Numbered from the stretch's first letter, positions 35,210 through 45,854 are shown. The stretch is DNA of 64,000 nucleotides from Pseudomonas fluorescens (GCF_902497855.1 NZ_CABVHU010000002.1:310001-374000), one strand, 5' to 3'. Translations and numbers: made by a program. The notes: generated by a model not told the origin, from the letters alone.

Positions 35210-36568
35210 TTAGTGCTTGTCGCCAGCCAGCTTGTGTTCCAGGTAGTGGATGTTGATTCCACCTTTGCAGAAGCCTTCATCGCGGACCAGGTCGCGGTGC
35301 AGCGGGATGTTGGTCTTGATCCCGTCGACAACGATTTCGTCCAGCGCATTGCGCATGCGCGCCAACGCTTCGTCACGGGTTGCGCCGTAGGTGATCAGCT
35401 TGCCGATCAACGAATCGTAGTTCGGCGGAACGGCATAGCCACTGTACAGGTGCGAATCGACGCGAACGCCGTTGCCGCCTGGTGCGTGGAAATGCTTGAC
35501 CGTGCCAGGGCTCGGCATGAAGGTTTTCGGGTCTTCGGCGTTGATCCGGCATTCCAGCGCGTGACCGCGGATGACCACGTCATCCTGGGTGTACGACAGC
35601 TTGTTGCCAGCGGCGATGCTGAGCATCTCCTTGACGATGTCGATGCCGGTGACCATTTCCGAAACCGGGTGCTCAACCTGAACGCGGGTGTTCATTTCGA
35701 TGAAGTAGAACGCGCCGTTCTCGTACAGGAACTCGAAAGTACCCGCACCACGGTAGTTGATGTCGATGCAGGCCTTGACGCAGCGAGCGAGGACTTCAGC
35801 GCGTGCTTTCTCGTCGATGCCCGGTGCCGGCGCTTCTTCGAGAACCTTCTGGTGACGACGTTGCAGCGAGCAGTCGCGGTCGCCCAGATGGATCGCCTGG
35901 CCCTGGCCATCGGACAGGACCTGGACTTCCACGTGGCGTGGGTTGGTCAGGAACTTTTCCAGGTAGACCATCGGGTTGCCGAACGCCGCGCCCGCTTCGG
36001 AACGGGTCAGTTTCGCCGAGGAGATCAGGTCTTCTTCGTTATGCACAACGCGCATGCCGCGACCACCGCCGCCGCCAGCGGCTTTGATGATCACCGGGTA
36101 ACCGACTTCGCGACCGATGCGCAGCGCGGTTTCTTCGTCTTCAGGCAGCGGGCCGTCGGAACCCGGAACGGTTGGCACGCCAGCGGCGATCATGGCGTGC
36201 TTGGCCGATACCTTGTCGCCCATCAGGCGAATGGTCTCGGCTTTCGGGCCGATGAAGGCGAAGCCGGAGTTTTCCACCTGTTCGGCGAAGTCGGCGTTTT
36301 CCGCAAGGAAGCCGTAGCCTGGGTGAATGGCGGTGGCACCGGTCACTTCGGCCGCGGCGATGATTGCCGGAATGTGCAGGTAAGAATGAGCGGCCGATGC
36401 CGGACCGATGCAGACGGATTCGTCTGCCAGGCCCAGATGCATCAGTTCCTTGTCGGCCTTGGAGTAAACGGCGACAGTCTTGATGCCCATTTCTTTGCAG
36501 GCGCGCAGGATCCGCAGGGCGATCTCACCGCGGTTGGCGATCAGAACTTTTTCCAACTTCGCAGTCAT
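35210..36568 (-). CDS. accC: Acetyl-CoA carboxylase biotin carboxylase subunit
   Basis: A 452-residue ATP-grasp enzyme that carboxylates the biotin of AccB, the first step of fatty acid synthesis. It begins [20 protein letters not shown] and contains [40 protein letters not shown] and [17 protein letters not shown] start at MTAKLEK, with GGAG ten bases upstream, not at the ATG seven codons earlier that overlaps accB. accB is immediately upstream (17 bases). Confidence 0.97.
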   Translation of the reverse strand: MTAKLEKVLIANRGEIALRILRACKEMGIKTVAVYSKADKELMHLGLADESVCIGPASAAHSYLHIPAIIAAAEVTGATAIHPGYGFLAENADFAEQVENSGFAFIGPKAETIRLMGDKVSAKHAMIAAGVPTVPGSDGPLPEDEETALRIGREVGYPVIIKAAGGGGGRGMRVVHNEEDLISSAKLTRSEAGAAFGNPMVYLEKFLTNPRHVEVQVLSDGQGQAIHLGDRDCSLQRRHQKVLEEAPAPGIDEKARAEVLARCVKACIDINYRGAGTFEFLYENGAFYFIEMNTRVQVEHPVSEMVTGIDIVKEMLSIAAGNKLSYTQDDVVIRGHALECRINAEDPKTFMPSPGTVKHFHAPGGNGVRVDSHLYSGYAVPPNYDSLIGKLITYGATRDEALARMRNALDEIVVDGIKTNIPLHRDLVRDEGFCKGGINIHYLEHKLAGDKH

Positions 36569-36585
36569 CAAAGGCTCTCCGCGGT

Positions 36586-37047
36586 TCAAACGATGGTGAA
36601 CAGCGGTTGGTCGTACTCAACCGGCTGGCCGTCTTCGACGAGGATGGATTCGATCACACCGCTGGTTTCAGCTTCGATGTGGTTCATCATCTTCATGGCT
36701 TCAACGATGCACAGGGTGTCGCCTTTCTTCACGGTCTGGCCGACTTCAACGAAGGACGGCGAGCTTGGCGAAGACTTGCGATAGAAGGTGCCGACCATAG
36801 GCGAACGAGCTACGGTGCCGTTCAGAACTGGCGCGGCCGGAGCAGCAGGAGCGGCAGCGGCAACCGGGGCGGCAGCAACAGGCGCAGGCGCCGGAGCATG
36901 CATCGGAGCCGGTGCGTAGTACTGCTGGGCAGGCGTCTTGCTGTGGCGGCTGATGCGTACGGACTCTTCGCCTTCCTTGATCTCGAGCTCGTCGATGCCG
37001 GACTCTTCCAGCAATTCGATCAGTTTCTTAACTTTACGGATATCCAT
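36586..37047 (-). CDS. accB: Acetyl-CoA carboxylase biotin carboxyl carrier protein
   Basis: A 153-residue BCCP. The N-terminus ([20 protein letters not shown]) is followed by an Ala/Pro-rich flexible linker at about residues 40-75 and the biotinyl domain with [15 protein letters not shown], where the Lys between the two Met residues carries biotin. It forms the acetyl-CoA carboxylase complex with AccC and the AccA/AccD transferase. It is 48 bases after aroQ on the same strand. Confidence 0.97.
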   Translation of the reverse strand: MDIRKVKKLIELLEESGIDELEIKEGEESVRISRHSKTPAQQYYAPAPMHAPAPAPVAAAPVAAAAPAAPAAPVLNGTVARSPMVGTFYRKSSPSSPSFVEVGQTVKKGDTLCIVEAMKMMNHIEAETSGVIESILVEDGQPVEYDQPLFTIV

Positions 37048-37095
37048 GAATCATCAACTCCCAAGGGTCGGTCAGGGGCGTTTAACGCTTGTAGT

Positions 37096-37548
37096 TCAAG
37101 TCGTTGCCTGTGTTTCAAGCTGTTCTAGCGCGGCCTCCAGGGCCAGTCGGTAACCGCTGGCGCCAAGGCCGCAGATCACTCCCACCGCTACGTCGGAGAA
37201 GTAAGAGTGATGGCGGAAAGGTTCGCGTTTGTGCACGTTAGACAAATGCACTTCGATGAATGGGATGCTCACCGCCAGCAGCGCGTCACGTAATGCGACG
37301 CTGGTGTGCGTAAAAGCTGCCGGGTTGATCAGAATGAAGTCCACACCTTCGCTGTGGGCGGCGTGGATGCGGTCGATCAATTCGTACTCGGCGTTGCTTT
37401 GCAGGTGCAGCAAATGGTGGCCGGCTTCACGGGCACGGCGTTCCAGGTCCTGGTTGATCTGCGCCAGTGTCGTAGCGCCGTAGGTGCCCGGTTCACGGGT
37501 GCCGAGCATGTTCAGGTTGGGGCCGTGCAGAACCAATAGCGTCGCCAT
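37096..37548 (-). CDS. aroQ: 3-dehydroquinate dehydratase, type II
   Basis: A 150-residue type II dehydroquinase of the shikimate pathway. It begins [19 protein letters not shown], with the catalytic Tyr in PGTYG, then [34 protein letters not shown] and [19 protein letters not shown] start nine codons inside the open frame, after AAGGAA. The gene order aroQ-accB-accC is conserved in many gamma-proteobacteria. Confidence 0.97.
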   Translation of the reverse strand: MATLLVLHGPNLNMLGTREPGTYGATTLAQINQDLERRAREAGHHLLHLQSNAEYELIDRIHAAHSEGVDFILINPAAFTHTSVALRDALLAVSIPFIEVHLSNVHKREPFRHHSYFSDVAVGVICGLGASGYRLALEAALEQLETQATT

Positions 37549-37667
37549 CTGCTGTTCCTTGTTATCTGTGAGCAAGTGTCAGAACCCGGCGACTATGCCG
37601 CAAAGCCTTTGTGACTGTCCAGTTCTATGCAATAGCCCGCACGATGGCCGATGTTTGCGCGAAATAT

Positions 37668-37693
37668 ATGACCGGTTTATTTATTCCGGTCAT
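37668..37693 (-). terminator. Stem-loop overlapping the end of dsbD
   Basis: ATGACCGG and CCGGTCAT form an eight-base-pair stem around an AT-rich ten-base loop that includes the dsbD stop codon. On the minus strand it is followed by ATATTTC, a weak T-tract. It may attenuate read-through into aroQ. Confidence 0.45.
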
Positions 37694-39416
37694 TTGCTTG
37701 CGCAACACGTTCGGCGAAGTCCGCTGCGTTGATCTCGCCGATCACCCGCACATCGGCCTGTTCGGCGCCGTCCTTGCCGAAAAACATCAGCGCTGGCGGG
37801 CCGAACAGTTTGTAGCGGTCGAGCAGGGCACGTTGCCCGGCATTGCTTTCGGTGATGTCGAAGCGAATCAATCGATAACCCTTGAGCCTTTCCATGACCG
37901 TGGCATCGTTAAGCACCTGGTGTTCGATGACTTTGCAACTGATGCACCAGTCGGCGTACCAGTCCAGCAGCAACGGAACGCCGGTGGATTTGGCTTGGGC
38001 AAGCACGCGATCGAGCTCTGCCGGGGTGCTGATGGTTTGCCAGGCGCTGCTGTCCTGCGCTTGCTCGGTGCTCGTGACAATGCGCGGCTGGCCGATCGGA
38101 TTGAGCGGATCGGTCTGGCCACTGAATGCGCCATACCAGCAGGCCAGCGCGTAAAACAGCAGAAACATCCCGAGTAACTGGCCCAGGCGTTTTCGAGGAG
38201 GTTTGTAGACGAACTCCAGCGCGCCCATGAACAAGCCGACACCGCCGGTGAGCAAGCCGATCAGCAGCAAAGTGATCTGGCCCGGCAACACCCGGCTGAG
38301 CAGGCCGATTGCCAAGCCCAGCAACAAAACCCCGATCGCGTTTTTCACATGGATCAGCCATGGCCCGCTTTTCGGCAGCCAGGCAGCGCCTCCGGTCGCC
38401 ACCAGCACTAGCGGTGCACCCATGCCGAGGCCGAGCATGAACAGTTTCAAGCCGCCGCCGAGTGCATCGCCGCTGGCGCTGATGTACAGCAGCGCACCGG
38501 CCAGTGGTGCCGATACGCAAGGCGAGACCAGCAGGCTGGAGACGACGCCAAGTACCGCCGCGCCCCACAACGAGCCGCCTTCGGTGCGGCCGGCGATTCG
38601 GTCGAGCCGACTGCTGATGGCGTGCGGCAGCTTGAGTTCGAATACCCCGAACATGGCCAGGGCAAACAGCGCAAAGAACGCCGCAAACGGCACCAGCACC
38701 CAGGCCGATTGCAGGCGCGCCTGGAGATTGAGCTGCGCGCCGAACATGCCCATCAGCGCACCGAGCAGGGCGAAACAGATGGCCATTGGCAAGACGTAGG
38801 CCAGCGACAGGTTGAATCCGCGCCAGCCGCCGACCTTGCCGCGCAACACCACGCCGGACAGGATCGGCAGCATGGGCAGTACGCAGGGCGTGAACGTCAG
38901 GCCAACACCGGCGAGGAAGAACAGGGCAAGTTCCCGCCAGCCCCAGCTCGTGGTGCCGGCGCTGCCCTCTATGTCCAGGCGCTCGGTCTCGGGCGGATAG
39001 CACAGGCCCTTATCGGCGCAGCCCTGATAGGTAACGGCCAGGGTGAAGGCGCGTTGATCGGTGCGCGGCACCTCTACCTCGAGAATGCCGTGGTAGACCT
39101 CGACATCGCCGAAATACTCGTCGTGCTTCTGTTCGCCCTTGGGCAACTGCGCGGCGCCGAGGCTGACATCGGCGGGCTCGGCGCGAAACTGGAAGCGGTG
39201 GCGGTAGAGGTAGTACCCCTCGGTGGCGACAAAACGCAGTTTGATCGACTGGGGCGTGCTGTCTACCAGGCTTAATTGAAAGGCTTCGCGTACCGGCAGG
39301 AAGTCGGCGCTGTTGTTGATCGAGCCCAGGGTGGAACTGGGCCGACTCTCCAGCAAACCGGCGGCGGAGGCCGGCAGGGCGAGCACTAAAAACAACAGGC
39401 AAAGCAAGCGGCGCAT
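37677..39416 (-). CDS. dsbD: Thiol:disulfide interchange protein DsbD
   Basis: A 579-residue inner-membrane electron carrier that passes reducing power from thioredoxin to periplasmic DsbC and cytochrome c maturation proteins. Signal peptide to about residue 19; N-terminal immunoglobulin-like domain with the CADKGLCYPP cysteine pair; central eight-helix domain with FTPCVLPMLPILSG and VSPCVSAPLAGALLYI; C-terminal thioredoxin-like domain with DWYADWCISCKVIEH. I start at MRRLLCL, ten codons inside the open frame. Confidence 0.95.
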   Translation of the reverse strand: MRRLLCLLFLVLALPASAAGLLESRPSSTLGSINNSADFLPVREAFQLSLVDSTPQSIKLRFVATEGYYLYRHRFQFRAEPADVSLGAAQLPKGEQKHDEYFGDVEVYHGILEVEVPRTDQRAFTLAVTYQGCADKGLCYPPETERLDIEGSAGTTSWGWRELALFFLAGVGLTFTPCVLPMLPILSGVVLRGKVGGWRGFNLSLAYVLPMAICFALLGALMGMFGAQLNLQARLQSAWVLVPFAAFFALFALAMFGVFELKLPHAISSRLDRIAGRTEGGSLWGAAVLGVVSSLLVSPCVSAPLAGALLYISASGDALGGGLKLFMLGLGMGAPLVLVATGGAAWLPKSGPWLIHVKNAIGVLLLGLAIGLLSRVLPGQITLLLIGLLTGGVGLFMGALEFVYKPPRKRLGQLLGMFLLFYALACWYGAFSGQTDPLNPIGQPRIVTSTEQAQDSSAWQTISTPAELDRVLAQAKSTGVPLLLDWYADWCISCKVIEHQVLNDATVMERLKGYRLIRFDITESNAGQRALLDRYKLFGPPALMFFGKDGAEQADVRVIGEINAADFAERVAQANDRNK

Positions 39417-39474
39417 GACAGTCTCGCGTGTTGAAAGTGAGGGCATGATAGCGGACAGTCGCGCAGATTGCCCT

Positions 39475-39575
39475 GTACCTGTAGGAGCGAGGCTTGCCCG
39501 CGAAGAACGATAACGCGGTCTGCTTGAAAGACCGCGTCGCGCTGATTCGCGGGCAAGCCACGCTCCTACAGGTAC
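39475..39575. repeat. Paired REP palindrome upstream of dsbD
   Basis: GTACCTGTAGGAGCGAGGCT is inverted at the far end, with GCCCGCG/CGCGGGC inner parts and a nested GACGCGGTC-type palindrome in the spacer. It lies between the chemoreceptor stop and dsbD. Confidence 0.93.
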
Positions 39576-39586
39576 GGGGCGGTCTG

Positions 39587-41533
39587 TCAGACGCGGAAGG
39601 CCTGAACGGCCGTATGCAACCGACCACCCAGCACCAACAGCTGCTCCCCTTGCTCACGCCCCTGGCCAATGCGCAGCAGGTTATCCCCCCCCAACTGGTG
39701 AATCCGCTCACTGTGATCGCGGATTTCGCTGACGGCGCCGCTCTGCTGGGCGGTGACATCGGCAATGCGCACGGCGGTGTCGGAAATGGTCTGGATCGCC
39801 CCGACGATTTTATCCAGCGCGCCGTCCGCCGCTTGCGCCTGATTGGCGGTGGTTTCGGCGTGCTCGACCTGGGTGCGCATGCCCTCCACCGATTGCCGTG
39901 CGGCGGTTTGCAGGCCGGCGATCAAGGTCTGAATCTCTGCGGTCGCCCGGGCAGTGCGTTGCGCCAGCGAGCGAACCTCTTCGGCTACCACCGCAAACCC
40001 ACGACCCATTTCTCCGGCACGGGCCGCTTCGATGGCGGCGTTAAGGGCCAGCAGGTTGGTCTGGTCGGCAATGGAGCGGATGACCGTCAGCACGCCACCG
40101 ATGGTTGCCGACTCCTCGGCCAACTGTTCGATCATCTGCGCGTTGCCCTGCACTTCACCCACCAACGCATGCAGGCCGGTTAGGCTCAGGCCGATGACTT
40201 GCTGCCCGTGCGTCACCGCCAGTCCGGCATGCCGACTGGCTTCGGCGGCCTGGCTGGCATCGCCGGCAACTTGTTGAATGGTCGCCTCCAGTTCGCCGAG
40301 GGAATCGCGGATCATCGCGGTGTCGCCGGCCTGATGCTCGGCGCCGCTGTGCAGGTCGTTGCTCAACTCCGCCAGGGTACGGCTGCTGCCGGCGACCTGT
40401 TCGGCGTTGAGGCGAATGGTGCCCACCAGATCCACCAGATAGGCCCGCAGGTGATTGAGCGAGGCTTGAATGTCATGCAATTCGCGATTGGTCTTGCCCA
40501 ATTCAATGTCCTGGCTGAAGTCGCCCTCGGCCCAGGTCGACAGGGCTGGTGCCAGGTTGGTCAGGGTCCGGGCCAGGCGTCGTTGCAGGGTATCGATCAG
40601 CAGCGCGATCAACAGGATCAGGCCGATCATTACCCCCTGCATCAGCCGCACTTCGCTCTGGATCTGCCCGTGTTGGGCGCGGACCACCGGCTCCAGCTTG
40701 GCAATGGCCTGCTGCACGGCGGCGATTCTCAGGTGCGTGGCGGCGCTGAGGTCGGCGCGTTGGCGAATCTGTTCACGGGTGCGGGCAAGTTCCGAAGGGT
40801 AGCGGGACAACAGGTTATTGAGTTCACGCTTGAGGCCGACGCCCGCCTCTTCGGCGACGGCTTTCCCGGTGTTCTCCAGGCCCATCATCGCGGCGAAATC
40901 ATCCGTGTTCGATTGACTGCTGGTGGTGATGCCCAGCAGTGGCAAGGCGTCCAGTTGTTCAGCTTGAATGCGCAGGTTGCCGACTTCGCGCTCGACATTG
41001 GTGGCCAGTTCGCTGCGACCGCTGCTGACCAGTTTGTCCCGGGCCAGCGACAGTTTGCCCAAGTGCAGGGACGCGGCGAGCAATGGCGTCAGATAAGCAA
41101 CATTAACACCGGCGTATTGGCTGAGCTGATCAAGGCTGGCCCCCAATTCGCGTTCGGCTTGCAGCAGCAGCGCCTGTGGATCGCCCGCGAGCTTACCGGC
41201 AGCCAACAGGTCGGTTTTGCTGAACTCATCCAGATTCGACAGGCTCGGGCGCAAGGTATCGGCCAATGCCGGCGGCAACTCACCCAGTTCCTTTTGCAGG
41301 CGGTCGATGGCTTGACCGCCGCTGCTCAGGCGCAGGGCATCACCGCTGGCAAGGTAATCCTCGATGTTGCGCGCGACGTCATCCTGAAATTGCCGGGACA
41401 GGCCCAGGTAGCGCTCCATCAACAGGTAGGGGCGTTCCAGAGCCTTTTGCGACCACCACAGGGTGGCGCCCAGGGCCACGCACACGGCGACTAGCAGGAG
41501 GGTATTGAGATTGGTCAGCAACTTCAGGCGCAT
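39587..41533 (-). CDS. ctpL: Methyl-accepting chemotaxis protein, CtpL-like
   Basis: A 648-residue chemoreceptor: membrane anchor about residues 8-28, a long helical periplasmic domain about 30-295, a second membrane segment ([15 protein letters not shown]), a HAMP linker, and the cytoplasmic signalling domain with the hairpin tip [20 protein letters not shown]. Its length and its place next to gcbA and dsbD match P. aeruginosa CtpL, a receptor linked to phosphate starvation. The ligand is not deducible from this sequence. The CtpL name therefore rests mostly on gene order. Confidence 0.85.
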   Translation of the reverse strand: MRLKLLTNLNTLLLVAVCVALGATLWWSQKALERPYLLMERYLGLSRQFQDDVARNIEDYLASGDALRLSSGGQAIDRLQKELGELPPALADTLRPSLSNLDEFSKTDLLAAGKLAGDPQALLLQAERELGASLDQLSQYAGVNVAYLTPLLAASLHLGKLSLARDKLVSSGRSELATNVEREVGNLRIQAEQLDALPLLGITTSSQSNTDDFAAMMGLENTGKAVAEEAGVGLKRELNNLLSRYPSELARTREQIRQRADLSAATHLRIAAVQQAIAKLEPVVRAQHGQIQSEVRLMQGVMIGLILLIALLIDTLQRRLARTLTNLAPALSTWAEGDFSQDIELGKTNRELHDIQASLNHLRAYLVDLVGTIRLNAEQVAGSSRTLAELSNDLHSGAEHQAGDTAMIRDSLGELEATIQQVAGDASQAAEASRHAGLAVTHGQQVIGLSLTGLHALVGEVQGNAQMIEQLAEESATIGGVLTVIRSIADQTNLLALNAAIEAARAGEMGRGFAVVAEEVRSLAQRTARATAEIQTLIAGLQTAARQSVEGMRTQVEHAETTANQAQAADGALDKIVGAIQTISDTAVRIADVTAQQSGAVSEIRDHSERIHQLGGDNLLRIGQGREQGEQLLVLGGRLHTAVQAFRV

Positions 41534-41603
41534 CGCGGGACTACCAGCGGCAGAATCGTAAGTGCCTGAAGTTATTGCGTTTGTGTTACAGGGTCATGAC
41601 CGG

Positions 41604-43256
41604 TTAGGTCGGTTCCGGTGAAAAGGTGGCACTTTGCTTTAATGTTCGCGCTGCCTGTACGCGGTTGCGTCCCGCATGTTTGGCGCGGTACAGCGCTTCG
41701 TCAGCCTGGTTGGCCATCATCAGCCCGTCGGAGTTTTCCCACAGCTCGACCACCCCGGCACTGAAGGTGCACCGCAGGTCCTGGGGCTGGGCCGGATAAT
41801 GAATTTCAGCAAAACGCTGACGGATTTCTTCAAGCACTTTGTAAGCCGATTCGAGGTCGGTGTCCGGCATGACGATGGCAAACTCTTCACCGCCGTAGCG
41901 GCCGATGAAGTCGGTCTTGCGCAAGCGTTGCTTGAGGAACAGTGCCAGGCTTTTGATCACACGGTCGCCCATGGGGTGACCATGGCTGTCGTTGACCCGT
42001 TTGAAGTGGTCGATGTCGAGCATTGCAAAGCTCAGGGGCTTGTTTTCACGACGGGCGCGCAAGCTGCAGTCTTCGAGCAATTGCAGGATGTGGGTGTGGT
42101 TGTAGAGGCCGGTGAGGCTGTCGCGAACCATCCGCGCCTTGAGGTTGCGCGCCCGCGCCGCGCGATTACGCACGGTGGTGATCAGGTGTCGGGGCTTGAT
42201 CGGTTTGGTCAGGAAGTCGTCACCGCCCTCGCTCATGGCGTCGAGTTGCTTGTCCAGATCGTCTTCGGCGGACAGGTAAATGATCGGCACGCTCACGTAG
42301 CGATCATTGTGGCGGATCACCTTGGCCAGTTCCGTCCCGGTGCAGGCCGGCATGTACATGTCGAGGATGATCAGGTCCGGCTGGAAGTCTGCCAGCTCGG
42401 CCATCGCCTGAATCGGCTCGATCAGCGTCCGTGTGACGATCCCGGCGCTGTTGAGCAAGCGTTCGGTGTGCAACGCCTGGGCGCGGGAGTCATCGATGAT
42501 CAGCACTTTATAAGGTTCGTACTGGGCGACGCAGGTCAGGACTTCGATTTTCTCCAGCAGACTCGACGCCTCGAGGGTGCCGGTCAGGAACTCCTGGCCA
42601 CCGGCGCGCACCGCGGCGAGGCGGGTAGGCGTGTCGGTTTCCTGCAGGCTGAAAAACAGCAGCGGCAAGGGTTCTTCCATACCGACCTGGGCTTCGGCGG
42701 CCAGTTTCAGGCCGATGCCGGCACCGCTGAAGTCCACGTCCATGACGATCGCCGCGGGCGAGCGCTCGACCATTGACGAGCGAAACGCCGTCACGCTGTC
42801 CAGGGATTGGGCGCTGAGCCCGAAAAACTCCAGCTGCCTGGCCAGTCGCTCCGCGCGGTCGTGATCCTGCAGCATCACATAGATGGGCTTGCGCAATGGC
42901 GGCAGGAAGGTTTGTTCGAGCTGATCGCCATGGCGCAGGCCGGTGCGCGACAAGCACTGCATCAAGCGATTGAGGTCATTGATCAGACCGCTGTTCAGGC
43001 GTCCGCGATTGGCGTCGACTGCCTGCAGCGAATGGCCGATGTGGTGCGCCAGCTGGATGTGTTCCGGTTGTTCGAAGCGCTCGGCGAAACGCAACAGGCG
43101 CAGATTGGCCTCGCTCAGTTCCGCCAAGTCGGTGTTGGACCACTCGCTGTGTTGCAGGCGCTGCCATATTTCAAGAATTTGACGTGCCTGATGAATCACC
43201 CGCTGGGCAAAGTGCTGCTTGAGGCGCTCACGGCTGGGGTCTTCTGGCTCGGTCAT
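41604..43256 (-). CDS. gcbA: Diguanylate cyclase with receiver domains, GcbA-like
   Basis: A 550-residue protein starting MTEPEDPSRERLKQ. It has a helical N-terminus (about 1-120), a degenerate receiver (about 125-240), a full receiver (about 250-370, KVLIIDDSRA and LIILDMYMPACTG) and a GGDEF domain with RYGGEEFAIVMPD. The inhibitory I-site RKTD sits five residues before GGEEF, so product feedback is likely. In P. fluorescens and P. aeruginosa GcbA makes cyclic di-GMP during initial surface attachment. The neighbours support this identity. The 287-base gap upstream is the divergent promoter region with the plus-strand DUF2333 gene. Confidence 0.88.
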   Translation of the reverse strand: MTEPEDPSRERLKQHFAQRVIHQARQILEIWQRLQHSEWSNTDLAELSEANLRLLRFAERFEQPEHIQLAHHIGHSLQAVDANRGRLNSGLINDLNRLMQCLSRTGLRHGDQLEQTFLPPLRKPIYVMLQDHDRAERLARQLEFFGLSAQSLDSVTAFRSSMVERSPAAIVMDVDFSGAGIGLKLAAEAQVGMEEPLPLLFFSLQETDTPTRLAAVRAGGQEFLTGTLEASSLLEKIEVLTCVAQYEPYKVLIIDDSRAQALHTERLLNSAGIVTRTLIEPIQAMAELADFQPDLIILDMYMPACTGTELAKVIRHNDRYVSVPIIYLSAEDDLDKQLDAMSEGGDDFLTKPIKPRHLITTVRNRAARARNLKARMVRDSLTGLYNHTHILQLLEDCSLRARRENKPLSFAMLDIDHFKRVNDSHGHPMGDRVIKSLALFLKQRLRKTDFIGRYGGEEFAIVMPDTDLESAYKVLEEIRQRFAEIHYPAQPQDLRCTFSAGVVELWENSDGLMMANQADEALYRAKHAGRNRVQAARTLKQSATFSPEPT

Positions 43257-43543
43257 ATCCTGACTACTAGTGAGGGTGCATGCTGAGGTCGATGGTGGCG
43301 CTATGCTAGCACCCCTTTTCATGTGCATGAGTGTCGCACGTCGATAATCTGCAAAGCGACCTCATTCAGTTTCTGGCCGACGGGTCGGATAGGCTGGCGG
43401 CCGTGCTTCATTTATAGTGGCCGCTCGATCGCGCCCGTTGCGCGGCTCGCCCCTTGCGCCGGATTTAATGCGCGGCAAACGAGGCACGATGGCGTAGGGT
43501 TGTGGTCGAACCGATGAACTCAAGTGATTGAAAGGATATCGCC

Positions 43544-44611
43544 ATGCTGGACTGGAAGAACCGCGCGGGCAGCGCGCCTGAACGTGCCGCTGAACCGAAA
43601 TCGGCCACCCGCAGTTATTTTGGCGGCCTGCTGTTCAGCCGGGCGCTGGCCACGCTGATCGGCCTTTACCTGCTGGTTGCGATTGCGCTGGGCTGGTACT
43701 GGAGCCAGGAGCCTGCGCTGTTCCCGGTCCAACAGAATGCCCAGGTGGCTGCCGAGAAAGAAGGCAAGCAGATGGTCATCGGCTATACCACGGTGGAAAC
43801 GCTCAAGACCGTCGCCGATACCTTGCTGACCAAACCGGGCGGTTACATTTCCAACGACCGGTTCCCGCCGGGCCTGTGGATGGATAACACGCCGAGCTGG
43901 GAATATGGCGTGCTGGTCCAGGTCCGCGACCTGAGCCGTGCGCTGCGCAAGGACTTCGCCCGCTCCCAGTCGCAGTCCACCGAAGACGCCGACCTGGCCA
44001 AGGCCGAGCCGCGTTTCAATTTCGACAACAAAAGCTGGGTGCTGCCATCCAGCGAGTCTGAATACCAGGAAGGGATCAAGTCCCTGAGCCGTTATCAGGC
44101 ACGCTTGTCCGATCCGAGTCAGAAAAGCGCATTGTTTTACGCCCGCGCCGACAACCTGAACAACTGGCTGGGCGATGTCGGCACCCGCCTGGGCTCGTTG
44201 TCGCAACGACTGTCGGCCAGCGTTGGCCGGGTCAAACTCAACACCGCGCTGAAAACCGAAGTTGTCGCGCCAGGTCAGGTACCGCAGGTCGACGAGGAAA
44301 TCGTCGAAACCCCGTGGATGCAGATCGACAACGTGTTCTACGAAGCCCGTGGCCAGGCCTGGGCACTGTCCCATCTGCTGCGCGCCATCGAAGTCGACTT
44401 CGCCGACGTGCTGGCCAAGAAGAACGCGACGGTCAGCGTGCGCCAGATCATTCGTGAACTGGAAGCCTCGCAAGAACCGGTGTGGAGCCCGATGATCCTC
44501 AACGGCAGCGGCTTCGGTGTGCTGGCCAACCACTCGCTGGTCATGGCCAATTACATTTCCCGGGCCAACGCCGCGGTCATCGATTTGCGTCAGTTGCTCA
44601 ATCAGGGCTGA
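43544..44611 (+). CDS. DUF2333 membrane-anchored protein
   Basis: A 355-residue protein of the DUF2333 family. One membrane segment near residues 35-52 (ALATLIGLYLLVAIALGWYW) follows a cytoplasmic tail; the rest is predicted periplasmic. Conserved pieces include TLLTKPGGYISNDRFPPGLWMDN and NWLGDVGTRLGSLSQRL. Function is unknown. The SD AAGGA is eight bases before the ATG. It is followed three bases later by the Nudix gene, so both are co-transcribed, divergently from gcbA. Confidence 0.88.
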   Translation: MLDWKNRAGSAPERAAEPKSATRSYFGGLLFSRALATLIGLYLLVAIALGWYWSQEPALFPVQQNAQVAAEKEGKQMVIGYTTVETLKTVADTLLTKPGGYISNDRFPPGLWMDNTPSWEYGVLVQVRDLSRALRKDFARSQSQSTEDADLAKAEPRFNFDNKSWVLPSSESEYQEGIKSLSRYQARLSDPSQKSALFYARADNLNNWLGDVGTRLGSLSQRLSASVGRVKLNTALKTEVVAPGQVPQVDEEIVETPWMQIDNVFYEARGQAWALSHLLRAIEVDFADVLAKKNATVSVRQIIRELEASQEPVWSPMILNGSGFGVLANHSLVMANYISRANAAVIDLRQLLNQG

Positions 44612-44614
44612 GTC

Positions 44615-45175
44615 ATGGTCGATAGCTCCATCGATAGCCTGCGCGAGGCCGCCCATCGTGCGGCCTCGGATGCCGAACAGATCGCCTGGGTCGACGAGCA
44701 GGACAACCTGCTCGGTGCGCTGGTCCGCTCCGAGCTGCGCGAGCGCGGGCTGATCGGTCGCGGCACCTACATCATGCTGTTCAATAGCGCCGGTGAACTC
44801 TGCGTGCACCGACGCACCCTGAGCAAAGCGATATACCCGGGTTACTGGGACGTGGCGGCCGGCGGCATGGTGCTGGCCACCGAGACTTACGCCGAATCGG
44901 CGGCCCGTGAGCTGGAAGAAGAGCTGGGCGTGAGCGGTGTGGAACTGATTGCCCATGACCACTTTTTCTTCGAGGACACCGGCAATCGCCTGTGGTGTTC
45001 AGCCTTTTCGGCGGTGTGGGATGGCCCTTTGGTCCTGCAACCGGAAGAGGTGCTCGAAGCGCGCTTCATACCCATCGATCAGGTCATGCTGGAAATCCAG
45101 CAAAAGCCTTATTGCCCGGACTCTCTGGCGGCCTTGCAGCGCTATCTCCGGGCTCGTGGGCCGGACGTCGCATAA
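44615..45175 (+). CDS. Nudix hydrolase (YfcD-like)
   Basis: A 186-residue Nudix protein with an intact box: G-MVLAT-E, seven residues, then RELEEELGV, all within about residues 82-105. The preceding HRRTLSKAIYPGYWDVAAGG resembles the YfcD/isopentenyl isomerase branch. The substrate cannot be predicted. It starts three bases after the DUF2333 stop. Downstream, the gap to the YciH gene holds a REP palindrome and no other gene. Confidence 0.9.
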   Translation: MVDSSIDSLREAAHRAASDAEQIAWVDEQDNLLGALVRSELRERGLIGRGTYIMLFNSAGELCVHRRTLSKAIYPGYWDVAAGGMVLATETYAESAARELEEELGVSGVELIAHDHFFFEDTGNRLWCSAFSAVWDGPLVLQPEEVLEARFIPIDQVMLEIQQKPYCPDSLAALQRYLRARGPDVA

Positions 45176-45248
45176 GCGGCATAAATTGGCGCCGATTGGC
45201 TCTTAGCAAGTCGGCTTTTTGCCGTTACACTGCGCGACCTTTTTCAAA

Positions 45249-45387
45249 CTGAACCGGTATTGCTCTTCTGTAGGAGCGAAGCTTGCTCGCGAAGGACATT
45301 AACGATAACGCGTGCATTCAGATTGTCCGCATCGTCCTTGCGTTCTTCGCGAGCAAGCTTCGCTCCTACAGGATTGTACCGGTTCAG
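45249..45387. repeat. REP palindrome enclosed in a longer inverted repeat
   Basis: The REP arms (TGTAGGAGCGAAGCTTGCTC and its inverse, about 45269-45371) are enclosed by an outer 11-bp perfect inverted repeat CTGAACCGGTA (45249-45259) / TACCGGTTCAG (45377-45387). The rest of the 45176-45478 gap holds nothing recognisable. Confidence 0.9.
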
Positions 45388-45478
45388 TAGCGCTGCCCCT
45401 GCCTGAGTGGGGCTTCGCGGTCGATGGCTCCCTCCCGGGTTGCCGCGACCAGTCTTTGTCCTCCCAAGAGGATTGCCG

Positions 45479-45850
45479 GTGGCCAAAAAAGCCGCATCCT
45501 TCGCCGCCCTAGGTGGCCTGGTATTTTCCACCGACGCAGGTCGTCATTGCCCGGATTGCAGTAAACCGGTGGATGCCTGTATCTGCAAACAGACCGTTCT
45601 CCCGGCCGGCGACGGCATCGCTCGCGTGCGTCGCGAAAGCAAGGGGCGTGGCGGCAAGACGGTGACCACCATCACCGGCGTGCCGTTGAACGAAGACGCG
45701 CTCAAGGACCTGGCGACCACGTTGAAAAAACGTTGCGGGACCGGCGGGGCGCTGAAAGACGGCATCATTGAAATCCAGGGCGATCATGTCGAGCTACTCT
45801 TGGCCGAGCTGATCAAACACGGTTTCAAGGCGAAGAAGTCCGGCGGCTAG
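45479..45850 (+). CDS. yciH: YciH/SUI1 translation factor-like protein
   Basis: A 123-residue protein of the SUI1/eIF1 fold, distantly like the eukaryotic start-site fidelity factor. I start at a GTG preceded by AAGAGGA; upstream codons show no similarity. Near the N-terminus lies a possible zinc motif, HCPDCSKPVDACICK, then the SUI1 core GRGGKTVTTITGVPLNEDAL with KKRCGTGGALKDGIIEIQGD and ELIKHGFKAKKSGG. In E. coli YciH has been linked to translation under stress; the role here is inferred. Confidence 0.93.
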   Translation: MAKKAASFAALGGLVFSTDAGRHCPDCSKPVDACICKQTVLPAGDGIARVRRESKGRGGKTVTTITGVPLNEDALKDLATTLKKRCGTGGALKDGIIEIQGDHVELLLAELIKHGFKAKKSGG

Positions 45851-45854
45851 CAGC

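Noticed and set aside
43257..43543. Clear promoters in the gcbA/DUF2333 divergent gap
   Set aside because: A TATAGT hexamer near 43414 has no matching -35 at the right distance, so no promoter is called, although the region must contain some.
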